A stretch of 64,000 bases of DNA from an uncultured Nocardioides sp. (lineage in GTDB: Bacteria; Actinomycetota; Actinomycetes; Propionibacteriales; Nocardioidaceae). The stretch's first letter is position 1; the number at the start of each line of letters is the position of its first letter. Below the pieces are notes generated by a model. The model did not search any database. It saw nothing but the letters and a program-made list of their open reading frames with translations, and had not been told where the DNA came from. Position numbers and translations under genes: made by a program. This document shows positions 18,602 through 26,320 of the stretch, piece after piece. The stretch covers positions 124,001 to 188,000 of the forward strand of contig NZ_CANKYS010000005.1 of assembly GCF_947488025.1 (NCBI RefSeq), given 5' to 3'.

Positions 18602-18652
18602 TGGATCGATCCAACGAGCCGGGGGCCGCGGCGTAGGTCACACTCGGGTGAC
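18602..18652 (+). promoter_or_regulatory. Inverted repeats upstream of ccr
   Basis: The 161-base gap before ccr contains a perfect 12-bp palindrome TGGATCGATCCA (18602-18613) and, 23 bases on, an inverted repeat GTCAC-N6-GTGAC (18637-18652) followed by an AT-richer CATATACC stretch that may include the -10. These are candidate regulator sites for ccr. No regulator can be named. Confidence 0.35.
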
Positions 18653-18723
18653 ACGACATATACCCGTCGGTACCTTTCACGCACCCGAGCCCCCGACGCC
18701 CCCGACGCCCCAGGAGCCAGCCC

Positions 18724-20064
18724 GTGCACACCATCCTCGAAGCGATCCAGTCCGACAGCGCGACCTCGGAGGACTTCGCCGGTCTCGAGCTCCCGGAGTC
18801 CTACCGCGCCGCCTTCGTGAAGAAGGACGAGGTGGACATGTTCGAGGGCCTGACGGCGAAGGAGAAGGACCCCCGCAAGTCCCTCCACGTCGACCAGGTC
18901 CCGCTGCCCGAGCTCGGCCCCGGCGAGGCCTTCGTGGCCGTGATGGCCAGCGCGATCAACTACAACACCGTGTGGACCTCGATCTTCGAGCCGGTGTCCA
19001 CCTTCGGCTTCCTCGAGCGCTACGGCCGCAACAGCGAGCTGACCAAGCGCCACGACCTGCCGTACCACGTCGTCGGCTCCGACCTGTCCGGCGTCGTGCT
19101 CAAGACCGGCCCCGGCGTCACGAAGTGGAAGCCGGGCGACCGCGTCGTGGCGCACTGCCTCTCGGTCGAGCTCGAGGGCCCCGACGGCCACAACGACACG
19201 ATGCTCGACACCGAGCAGCGCATCTGGGGCTTCGAGACCAACTTCGGTGGTCTTGCCGACGTCGCGATGGTCAAGGCCAACCAGCTGATGCCCAAGCCCG
19301 AGCACCTCACCTGGGAGGAGGCCGCCTCCCCCGGCCTCGTCAACTGCACGGCGTACCGCCAGCTGGTCAGCAAGAACGGTGGCGACATGAAGCAGGGCGA
19401 CAACGTCCTCATCTGGGGTGCGTCCGGCGGCCTCGGCGGCTTCGCCACGCAGTACGCCCTCAACGGCGGCGCCACCCCCGTGTGCGTGGTCTCCAACGAG
19501 GAGAAGGCCCAGATCGCCCGCAGCATGGGCGCGGAGCTGATCATCAACCGCTCCGAGGAGGGCTACAGGTTCTGGAACGACGAGGGCACCGCGCAGGACC
19601 CCAAGGAGTGGAAGCGCTTCGGCGCCCGCATCCGTGAGCTCACCGGCGGCGAGGACATCGACATCGTCTTCGAGCACCCCGGCCGCGAGACGTTCGGCGC
19701 GAGCGTGTTCGTCACCCGCAAGGGCGGCACCATCACCACCTGCGCGTCGACCTCGGGCTACATGCACGAGTACGACAACCGCTACCTGTGGATGAACCTC
19801 AAGCGCATCATCTCCAGCCACTTCGCCAACTACCGCGAGTCGTGGGAGGCCAACCGCCTCATCGCCAAGGGCAAGATCCACCCGACCCTCTCGAAGACCT
19901 ACACGCTCGAGGAGGTCGGCCAGGCCTCGCTCGACGTCCACCAGAACGCCCATCAGGGCAAGGTCGGCGTGCTCTGCCTCGCCCCTGAGGAGGGTCTCGG
20001 CGTCCTCGACCACGAGATGCGCGCCCAGCACGAGAGCGCCATCAACCGGTTCCGCGGGGTCTGA
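18724..20064 (+). CDS. ccr: Crotonyl-CoA carboxylase/reductase
   Basis: This 446-residue medium-chain reductase reductively carboxylates crotonyl-CoA to (2S)-ethylmalonyl-CoA with NADPH and CO2, the key step of the ethylmalonyl-CoA pathway and of ethylmalonyl-CoA supply to polyketides. CO2-pocket residues known from actinobacterial Ccr are all present: Asn81 (AINYNTVW), Phe170-Glu171 (WGFETNFGG) and His366 (SSHFANYRE). The NADPH loop is GASGGLGG (~232-239). The GTG start has GGAG about eight bases upstream and gives the expected N terminus. A strong terminator follows. Confidence 0.97.
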   Translation: MHTILEAIQSDSATSEDFAGLELPESYRAAFVKKDEVDMFEGLTAKEKDPRKSLHVDQVPLPELGPGEAFVAVMASAINYNTVWTSIFEPVSTFGFLERYGRNSELTKRHDLPYHVVGSDLSGVVLKTGPGVTKWKPGDRVVAHCLSVELEGPDGHNDTMLDTEQRIWGFETNFGGLADVAMVKANQLMPKPEHLTWEEAASPGLVNCTAYRQLVSKNGGDMKQGDNVLIWGASGGLGGFATQYALNGGATPVCVVSNEEKAQIARSMGAELIINRSEEGYRFWNDEGTAQDPKEWKRFGARIRELTGGEDIDIVFEHPGRETFGASVFVTRKGGTITTCASTSGYMHEYDNRYLWMNLKRIISSHFANYRESWEANRLIAKGKIHPTLSKTYTLEEVGQASLDVHQNAHQGKVGVLCLAPEEGLGVLDHEMRAQHESAINRFRGV

Positions 20065-20106
20065 TCCCGCCTGGGGTCTCGGCCCCGAGACCGGCCTGAG
20101 ACCTTT

Positions 20107-20157
20107 CACACCCCGGTTCGCGCGACTCGTACGAAGTCGCCCGCGAGCCGGGGTGTG
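20107..20157. terminator. Strong terminator hairpin after ccr
   Basis: Arms CACACCCCGGTTCGCG and CGCGAGCCGGGGTGTG pair over 16 bases with one G-T, and the loop itself contains a second CGACT/AGTCG stem. A short TCTTTC tract follows. It should end ccr transcription and isolate the coiled-coil gene. Confidence 0.85.
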
Positions 20158-20224
20158 TCTTTCGAGGGGCATCGGAGAGACTGGCACCGACGCAGTCCGT
20201 ACGACGTGAGAGAGGTGCCTCACC

Positions 20225-21556
20225 ATGGCTTCCGACCAGGGCCTGTCCATCTTCGACGAGCCGGATTCCGCCGACGGCAAGGCCTCCCCCGGCCCTGCCA
20301 CGGGCGAGACCGCCGGGGAGGAGACCCAGGTGCTGCCGGTCACGCCGAAGGACGAACCGCGCACCGACCCGAAGGCAGGCCCCGCGAAGCCGGCTCCCCG
20401 GCCGGCCGCGGAGACCTCCCGCCCGACGCCCCCGCCCTCCCCCGCCTCCCCCGCCCCGGCTGCTCCTGCCGCCCGGGCCGCGGCTCCGTCCGAGCCCGAG
20501 GCGACCCGACGCTCGCCGGTCGTCCCCGCGGCTGCGCCGCGTCCGCCGGTGCCCGCCACCGCCGCCGCACCGCTCCCGGTGGTGCGTCGCGGCGGCTACG
20601 ACAAGGCGGCCGTCGACCAGCGCGTCGGCCAGCTCCAGAGCGAGAAGACCGGCCTGGCCACGAGCCTCGCCGACAGCGAGGGGCGGGTCATCGAGCTCGA
20701 GGCCGAGCTCGAGCGACTGCGCCAGGAGGTCGCGGAGAACACCAACCCGACCTATGCCGGGCTCGGCGGACGCGCCACCTCCATGCTCAAGATGGCCGAG
20801 GACGAGGCGGCCGACGTGCGCACCGCCGCCCGCCGCGAGGCCGACGAGATCCGCACCCAGGCCGAGCGCGACGCCCACAGCATCCGTGCCGACGCCGCGC
20901 GCGAGGCCGACGACATGCGCATGGTGCAGCTCAAGGAGCTCGACGAGATGCGTGCGCGGCTGACCGCCGACGCCGAGACCGAGCGCGGCCTCGCCAAGGC
21001 CGAGGCCGAGGACCTCCTCGCCTCCGCCCGCCGTGAGTCCGACCAGGTCCGGCTCGCCGCCCAGCAGGAGACCAACGAGATGCGGGTGACCGCGACCCGC
21101 GAGGCCGAGCAGGCGCGCGCCGCGGCCGACCGCGAGGTCCAGGAGGCGCGGCGCACCCTCGCCGTCGAGAAGGAGCGGCTCACCCGCGAGGCCGCCGAGC
21201 ACCACAGCAACGCCACCGCCGAGACGCAGCGGCTGGTCGCCGAGGCCGAAGCGCGTGCGAACGCCGCCGAGCAGCGGGCGCGCGAGGCGACGGCCCAGGC
21301 CAACGCCCACCGCCAGCAGGCGCAGAGCGAGTCCGAGGGCCTGCTCACCCGGGCCCGGCGTGAGGCCGAGCAGATCGTCGCCTCGGCCCGCACCCAGGCC
21401 GACTCGATCGGGGCCACCCGGGTGGCCGAGGCCGAGCGCGAGCTGGCCAACATCCAGGCCGAGGTCGACCGCGCCGCCAAGCGCCGCGACGCCATCACCG
21501 CCCAGCTCGGTGCCCTGCGCGACGTGGTCGCCGGCTTCGGCGAGGACGAGTCCTGA
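20225..21556 (+). CDS. Long coiled-coil protein (polar-growth/cytoskeletal type)
   Basis: A 443-residue protein in three parts: a short conserved N terminus (MASDQGLSIFDEP), a disordered Pro/Ala-rich stretch (~30-115), and an almost uninterrupted alpha-helical coiled coil (~125-435) rich in Ala, Glu and Arg. RRGGYDKAAVDQRVGQL at the coiled-coil start resembles the DivIVA membrane-binding region. Such proteins (FilP/Scy-like in Streptomyces) organise polar growth; the gene commonly follows ccr in actinobacteria. A GAGAGAGG site precedes the ATG by nine bases. The stop overlaps the CTG start of the next gene. Exact role is inferred. Confidence 0.75.
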   Translation: MASDQGLSIFDEPDSADGKASPGPATGETAGEETQVLPVTPKDEPRTDPKAGPAKPAPRPAAETSRPTPPPSPASPAPAAPAARAAAPSEPEATRRSPVVPAAAPRPPVPATAAAPLPVVRRGGYDKAAVDQRVGQLQSEKTGLATSLADSEGRVIELEAELERLRQEVAENTNPTYAGLGGRATSMLKMAEDEAADVRTAARREADEIRTQAERDAHSIRADAAREADDMRMVQLKELDEMRARLTADAETERGLAKAEAEDLLASARRESDQVRLAAQQETNEMRVTATREAEQARAAADREVQEARRTLAVEKERLTREAAEHHSNATAETQRLVAEAEARANAAEQRAREATAQANAHRQQAQSESEGLLTRARREAEQIVASARTQADSIGATRVAEAERELANIQAEVDRAAKRRDAITAQLGALRDVVAGFGEDES

Positions 21557-22899
21557 GCTGGCGCGACCGCCTCCGGGAGCGCGTCACCTCCGCTCCCGGA
21601 GACTCGGCCGACCCACGCTCAGCCTCCGACGCGGCGGTCGCGCTGCGCCGGGCCGCCGACGACCCCGCCGAGCTCCCCCAGGCGCTCGAGGAGGTCGTCG
21701 ACCAGGTCACCGACGACGCCGACCGCGCCGAGGCCGCAGCGGACGCGGCCGAGGAGTCGGCCCGCTCCGCCTCCGTCATCGCCGAGAAGATCGACGACGC
21801 CACCGACCTGGTCGTCGACGAGGCCACACCGGCGCCCTACGTCCCCGCCGACCCGGCGCCGGCTCCGCTGCTGCTGCGGCACTCCCCGTTCAACATCGGC
21901 TTCTTCGGTGCCCTCGGGGCGCTGATCGCGGTCTTCCTGAGCGAGCAGCTGCTCAGCATCTCCTCGATCCTGGTGCTGCTGGTGATGTCGATGTTCCTCG
22001 CGATCGGGCTCAACCCGACCGTGGAGCTCTTCATGCGTCGCGGCCTGCGGCGCGGGCTCTCGGTGCTCCTGGTGCTCGTCGTGGTGATCAGCGTGCTGGC
22101 GCTCTTCGTCGTGGCCATCGCGCCGGTGATCAGTGAGCAGATCGCCGCCATCACGCGCAATGCTCCTGGCTGGCTCGACGACCTGCAGTCCAACGCGCAG
22201 GTGCAGAAGCTCGACGACCGCTACGACGTCATCGCCAAGGCGCGCGACTACGTCCAGAACGGCGACTTCGGCGAGAGGGTCTTCGGCGGCGCGCTCGGCG
22301 TCGGCCTCCGGGTGCTCTCCGCCGTGGCCAACAGCTTCATCGTGGTCGTGCTGATGATCTACTTCCTCGCCTCGCTCCCGAGCATCAAGCACGCCGGCTA
22401 CTCCCTCGCGCCCGCCTCGAAGCGGCCGCGGGTCAGCGAGCTGGGCGACAAGATCATCCGGTCCACCGGTGCCTACGTCGCCGGTGCGTTCCTCGTCGCG
22501 GTCTGCGCGGGCCTGAGCACGCTGATCTTCTCGTTCGTCGTCGGGCTCGGTGACTACGCCTTCGCGCTCGCCTTCGTCGTCGGGCTGTTCTCCCTCATCC
22601 CGGTCGTGGGTGCGTTCGTGTCAGGAGCACTCATGACGCTCCTGGCCCTGACGGTCTCCCCGACCGTCGCGCTGATCGCGCTGATCTACTACATCGCCTA
22701 CCAGCAGGTGGAGTCCTACTTCATCTACCCGCGGATCATGAAGAAGTCCGTCGACATCCCGGGATCGGTGACCGTCGTCGCAGCTCTCGTGGGCGGGTCG
22801 TTGATGGGCATCGTCGGTGCCCTCCTGGCCGTGCCGGTGGCCGCTGCCCTGCTGCTGCTGCACCGCGAGGTGTTCCTCAAGCGGCAGGACGCCCGCTGA
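21553..22899 (+). CDS. AI-2E-type (YdiK/PerM) permease with apparent CTG start
   Basis: A 448-residue membrane protein of the AI-2E transporter family: an Asp/Glu/Ala-rich cytoplasmic region (~1-105), paired helices (FFGALGALIAVFLS and SILVLLVMSMFLAIGLNPTVE), a central soluble part, then LIPVVGAFVSGALMTLLAL and QQVESYFIYPRIM, which are family hallmarks. The family acts in export of small molecules or ions; substrate unknown. No ATG, GTG or TTG occurs in frame between the upstream gene's stop and 21973, which lies inside the first helix pair. The only plausible start is CTG 21553, overlapping the upstream TGA as CTGA with GAGGACGAG just before it. Confidence 0.82.
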   Translation: MSWRDRLRERVTSAPGDSADPRSASDAAVALRRAADDPAELPQALEEVVDQVTDDADRAEAAADAAEESARSASVIAEKIDDATDLVVDEATPAPYVPADPAPAPLLLRHSPFNIGFFGALGALIAVFLSEQLLSISSILVLLVMSMFLAIGLNPTVELFMRRGLRRGLSVLLVLVVVISVLALFVVAIAPVISEQIAAITRNAPGWLDDLQSNAQVQKLDDRYDVIAKARDYVQNGDFGERVFGGALGVGLRVLSAVANSFIVVVLMIYFLASLPSIKHAGYSLAPASKRPRVSELGDKIIRSTGAYVAGAFLVAVCAGLSTLIFSFVVGLGDYAFALAFVVGLFSLIPVVGAFVSGALMTLLALTVSPTVALIALIYYIAYQQVESYFIYPRIMKKSVDIPGSVTVVAALVGGSLMGIVGALLAVPVAAALLLLHREVFLKRQDAR

Positions 22900-23893
22900 G
22901 GTCACGATCCAGGTCACGCTCGGGCTCGGGGTCCGGCAGGGGCTCCACCGTGAGTGGCGCACGCCCCTCGCCCAGCTTGACCACGACCACGCCGGCCAGC
23001 ACCAGCAGACCGCCGGCCAGCTGGACCGGGCGGGGCAGCTCACCGAGCAGCAGCCAGGCCCAGACGACGGCCGCGAGCACCTCGCCGAGGGCGACGAAGG
23101 ACGCCAGTCGGCTCCCGAGGCGGCGTCCGGCCTCGATGCCGGTGACGTAGGCGAAGGCGGCGGTGGCCAGCCCGAGCAGCACGACCGTGACCCACCACGG
23201 CAGCGTGAAGCCGTCGTACGCCGCGTCCGCGGTCGACGCGTGGAACGGCAGGACACCGACCGCCCCGGCCGTCCCGAGCACGACGCTCGCCACGAAGAGA
23301 CCGCCGGCAGCCAGGCTGATGCCCGGCAGGCCGTTGCCCTCGTCGGCGGAGATGATGAAGTAGCTCGCCGCACCGACCATCGCGCCCAGCGCCCACAGCA
23401 CTCCCACCGTGCTCAGCTCGGCGCCTGAGACGACGTCGAGCACGAGCACCAGCCCACCCGCGGCCAGCGCTGCCCCCAGCACCGTCAGCCCGGACGGGCG
23501 GTGTCCGTGGCGCACCCAGAGCCAGACGACCACCGCGACCGGCGCGGTGTACTCCAGCAGCAGCGCCACGCTGACCTGCATGTAGGTGACCGCGTAGAAG
23601 TAGCAGAGCTGGGCGCCCGCGACCGCCGTGAGGCCGTAGACGGTGACGAGGCCGGCGTTGGCGCGCAGCAGGTGCATCCGACCGCGCAGCGCCAGCAGGC
23701 CGGGCACGAGGAGGACGAGGGCCGCGATCACGGTGCGGAGCGTGACGGCCGCGCCGGCGCTCCAGCCGGTGTCGAGCAGTCCACGCGCCAGCGCCCCGGA
23801 CATGCCGAAGGTGACGGCGGACGCCACGGCCAGCACGAGTCCGGCCGCCGTCCGCGACGATCGAGTGTCATGGGTCAAAGCCGTCACGGTCAT
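22877..23893 (-). CDS. EamA/DMT-family transporter
   Basis: A 338-residue protein with ten predicted transmembrane helices in two five-helix EamA repeats: the first runs from about residue 17 (AVASAVTFGMSGALARGLL), the second from ~165 (VLWALGAMVGAASYFI). ALLLEYTAPVAVVVW and SFVALGEVLAAVVWAWLLLGE are the conserved fourth-helix segments. The family exports amino acids or metabolites; substrate unknown. The C-terminal tail is acidic and Arg/Pro-rich. It overlaps the end of the AI-2E permease gene by 23 bases tail-to-tail, and is divergent from the CGNR regulator with only 32 bases between, so co-regulation is possible. Confidence 0.9.
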   Translation of the reverse strand: MTVTALTHDTRSSRTAAGLVLAVASAVTFGMSGALARGLLDTGWSAGAAVTLRTVIAALVLLVPGLLALRGRMHLLRANAGLVTVYGLTAVAGAQLCYFYAVTYMQVSVALLLEYTAPVAVVVWLWVRHGHRPSGLTVLGAALAAGGLVLVLDVVSGAELSTVGVLWALGAMVGAASYFIISADEGNGLPGISLAAGGLFVASVVLGTAGAVGVLPFHASTADAAYDGFTLPWWVTVVLLGLATAAFAYVTGIEAGRRLGSRLASFVALGEVLAAVVWAWLLLGELPRPVQLAGGLLVLAGVVVVKLGEGRAPLTVEPLPDPEPERDLDRDLSGRPAA

Positions 23894-23913
23894 GACCGTA
23901 GGCGCGGTCCCTG

Positions 23914-23919
23914 TAATGT
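23914..23919 (+). promoter_or_regulatory. Probable -10 (TAATGT), leaderless start of the CGNR gene
   Basis: TAATGT is followed by six bases and then the ATG at 23926. It sits in the 32-base gap between divergent start codons, so a regulator bound here would affect both genes. Confidence 0.5.
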
Positions 23920-23925
23920 GTCAAC

Positions 23926-24462
23926 ATGCTTTTCACGGATGACACGGACGCGGCGCTGCAGGCAGCCGTCGCACTGGTCAACTCCACCGACGAGCCCGGC
24001 CAGCCGCTGGGATCGGTCGACGACCTGTCGGCGTTCCTCGCCTCCTGGCCCTACACCGGACGGCACGACGCGACCCCCGCCGAGCTCGAGTCCGTACGCC
24101 GCCTCCGCCCGGCGCTGCGTGCGCTGCTGCTCGCCGAGCGCGACGAGGCGGCGGCCATCGTCAACGACATGCTCGCGCGCGCCAGGGCGCTCCCCCAGCT
24201 GCAGCGCCACCACCACTGGGACTGGCACCTCCACGCCGTCGACCCCGACCGCCCGCTCGACGAGCGCGTGGTGGTGGAGACCGCGATGGCGATGGTCGAC
24301 GTCATCCGGTCCGGCGAGATGTCGCGCCTCGACACCTGCGCGGCCGACGACTGCGACGACGTCGTGCTCGACCTGTCGCGCAACCGGTCGCGGCGCTACT
24401 GCTCGACCACGTGCGGCAACCGCGAGGCCGTCGCGGCCTACCGGGCGCGCCAGCGCACCTGA
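23926..24462 (+). CDS. CGNR zinc-finger (ABATE-domain) transcriptional regulator
   Basis: A 178-residue protein. The N-terminal ABATE-type domain (to ~130) contains LVNSTDE and a RRLRPALRALL helix; the C-terminal zinc finger has paired Cys in DTCAADDCDD and YCSTTCGNREAVAAYRAR, the CGNR signature being CGNRE. These regulators bind DNA through the finger and probably sense a ligand with ABATE. The divergent EamA transporter, 32 bases away, is the obvious candidate target. Confidence 0.92.
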   Translation: MLFTDDTDAALQAAVALVNSTDEPGQPLGSVDDLSAFLASWPYTGRHDATPAELESVRRLRPALRALLLAERDEAAAIVNDMLARARALPQLQRHHHWDWHLHAVDPDRPLDERVVVETAMAMVDVIRSGEMSRLDTCAADDCDDVVLDLSRNRSRRYCSTTCGNREAVAAYRARQRT

Positions 24463-24481
24463 CCAGCGCCGCCCGCCTGAC

Positions 24482-25249
24482 TCAGGGCAGGAAGCGCCGC
24501 AGCACCTCGAGGAAGACCTCCGGCTGCTCGGAGTGGACCCAGTGGCCGGCGTCCTTCACGAGCACGCGGCGGTTGCGGGGGAAGCGGCGGTCCATCTCCG
24601 GGGCGTAGTCGTCGGAGATGTAGTCGGAGCGGGCGCCACCGACCCACAGCACCGGGCCGTCGTACGACGCGTCACCGAGCTCCTCGCCGGGCCAGCCGAC
24701 GAGTGCGGCCATCTCCTCGCCGAGCAGGTCGAGGTTGACCTGCCAGTGCCAGCCGTCGTCGGTGCGGCGGAGGTTCTGGAGCAGGAAGCTGCGCACCACG
24801 CGGTTGGGCACCGCCTCCTCGAGCGCCGCCTCCGCCTCGCCGCGGCTCTCCAGGGAGTCCAGGTCGAGGCCACGCATGGTCTCGATGTAGCCGACGAACT
24901 CCCGCCCGCTCTCGTAGGCCGCCGGGGCGATGTCGACCACGACCAGCCGCTCGACCAGCTCGGGGTGTCGCAGGGCGAGGCACATCGCGATCTTGCCGCC
25001 CATCGAGTGCCCGACGAGGGCGACCGGCTCGTCGCCGAGCTCGGCAGCGACCAGGTCGGCCAGCTCGAGGAAGTCGAAGGACTCGGTCCAGGGCGAGCGC
25101 CCGTGGTTGGGCATGTCGAGGAGCATGACCCGGTGGTCGGTGCTGAGGGCCTTCGCCGCCTGCGTCCAGTTCTTGCCCTGTCCGAAGAGTCCGTGGCAGA
25201 AGACGACGCGGGGCCCGGACTCGCCGAGCTCGGTGCGGTGCAGGCTCAC
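24482..25249 (-). CDS. Alpha/beta hydrolase (YbfF-like esterase)
   Basis: A 255-residue alpha/beta hydrolase. The oxyanion region is VVFCHGLFGQGKNW (~16-28), the nucleophile Ser lies in GHSMGG (~86-91) and the catalytic His in AGHWVHSEQP near the end; the acidic partner is probably the Asp of RSDYI. This arrangement is closest to YbfF-type acyl esterases. The GTG at 25249 has GGGAGG about eight bases upstream and gives the normal N terminus; the longer open frame is not supported. It is downstream of the Gly/Phe-tailed protein gene on the same strand (62 bases) and may be co-transcribed. Physiological substrate unknown. Confidence 0.85.
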   Translation of the reverse strand: MSLHRTELGESGPRVVFCHGLFGQGKNWTQAAKALSTDHRVMLLDMPNHGRSPWTESFDFLELADLVAAELGDEPVALVGHSMGGKIAMCLALRHPELVERLVVVDIAPAAYESGREFVGYIETMRGLDLDSLESRGEAEAALEEAVPNRVVRSFLLQNLRRTDDGWHWQVNLDLLGEEMAALVGWPGEELGDASYDGPVLWVGGARSDYISDDYAPEMDRRFPRNRRVLVKDAGHWVHSEQPEVFLEVLRRFLP

Positions 25250-25311
25250 CCGACCATCCTCCCGCAGCCCGGTCAGGTGGCGGCCACCGACCCGTCCCGG
25301 AGCGACGTGCG

Positions 25312-26082
25312 TCAGAAGTCGAAGCCGTCGAAGCCGTCGAACATGCCGCCGATGCCGTCGCCTATGCCCCCGAACATGTCGCCGAGGCCCTCGCCGATCG
25401 CCCCGATGCCCTCGCCGAGACCGTCGAAGCCGCCGCCGAAGAGCATGCCCATGAACATCCAGTCCATCGGCGAGAAGGCCCCGAAGTAGCCCTGCGCGTA
25501 GGGCTGGTAGGCCCGGCCGCCCTGCCAGTAGGGCACCCGGCGCGAGCCGACCATCACCTTGCGGATGTCGGGCTCGGCGCCGGCACGCACCCGCTCGACG
25601 TCGAGCGCGCACGCAGGGACGTCGCGCTGAGCGCCGCTCGGCGGGGTCCACGGCACGTCGGCGACCGACAGGCCGTGCCGGGGGTCGAAGAAGCACGGCG
25701 GGCGGCGCTGCGGCAGCGGCTCACCCGCCACCCGCGCCCGCACGCACGCCATCGCGTAGCGACCGTCCTCGAGGATCTCGGTGACGTGCTTGACGTCCTC
25801 GGGACGCGTGAGCGCGGCGGCGGCCGTCTTGGCGGACTCGTAGGCGTCGAGGGCGCGCTGGTAGTCGGCGTTGGCGCCCGCGTCGAGCGGGTGCCCGGCC
25901 AGGTCGATGTCGAGGTCCTGCAGCTCCACGCCGAGGGCGGTGACGTCCTCCTCGGCCAGCTTCTTCACCGGTGCGACCTCGGCGTCGGCCCGCGCCAGCT
26001 CCCGCTTCTTGCCCGTCTTTCCCGCGCCGACGGCGACGGCGACGAGGCCGCCGATGACGACCAGCAGGAGCACGAGTTCCAT
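25312..26082 (-). CDS. Membrane-anchored protein with Gly/Phe/Asp-rich tail, unknown function
   Basis: I do not recognise this 256-residue protein. Residues 3-20 form one hydrophobic membrane segment (LVLLLVVIGGLVAVAVG), followed by a charged helical stretch with heptad-like spacing (~25-110), a middle part with three Cys (ACVRAR, PPCFFDP, PACALD), a Tyr/Gln-rich part (YWQGGRAYQPYAQGYFG) and a C-terminal ~45 residues of repeated Gly-Asp/Glu-Gly-Ile/Leu/Phe ending in FDGFDGFDF. The tail looks like a low-complexity or self-associating region. TATTCT is six bases before the ATG, so the mRNA is probably leaderless. Confidence 0.7.
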   Translation of the reverse strand: MELVLLLVVIGGLVAVAVGAGKTGKKRELARADAEVAPVKKLAEEDVTALGVELQDLDIDLAGHPLDAGANADYQRALDAYESAKTAAAALTRPEDVKHVTEILEDGRYAMACVRARVAGEPLPQRRPPCFFDPRHGLSVADVPWTPPSGAQRDVPACALDVERVRAGAEPDIRKVMVGSRRVPYWQGGRAYQPYAQGYFGAFSPMDWMFMGMLFGGGFDGLGEGIGAIGEGLGDMFGGIGDGIGGMFDGFDGFDF

Positions 26083-26088
26083 GGCCCC

Positions 26089-26094
26089 AGAATA
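26089..26094 (-). promoter_or_regulatory. Probable -10 (TATTCT), leaderless start
   Basis: On the minus strand TATTCT is followed by six bases and the ATG at 26082. It belongs to the gene for the Gly/Phe-tailed membrane protein. Confidence 0.5.
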
Positions 26095-26275
26095 CGCAGC
26101 GGCAGCAAGGTCGTGCGCTCGGCTGCGGACCTGCAAGAGCAGGCCGCCCATCGACCCCCGACGATGTGCGACCTGCTCCGACAAGCGGCCGGTGGGCAGC
26201 GGGGCCATCCCCTCGCGCGGCCTCGATGCCCTCGGCGTACGAGAAGACTCCCGCGAAGCGTGCGGTCCCGGCATC

Positions 26276-26314
26276 CGTAGTCCTACGTAACTCCTGCTGC
26301 AGGAGCGATAGATT
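26276..26314 (+). promoter_or_regulatory. LuxR-type regulator promoter with two inverted repeats
   Basis: CGTAG-TC-CTACG (26276-26287) and CTCCTGC-T-GCAGGAG (26291-26305) are perfect inverted repeats packed directly before TAGATT (26309-26314), which is six bases before the GTG at 26321. The repeats would cover the -35 region and the spacer, which fits autoregulation. The rest of the 238-base gap between the divergent genes shows nothing I recognise. Confidence 0.5.
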
Positions 26315-26320
26315 CCTTGC

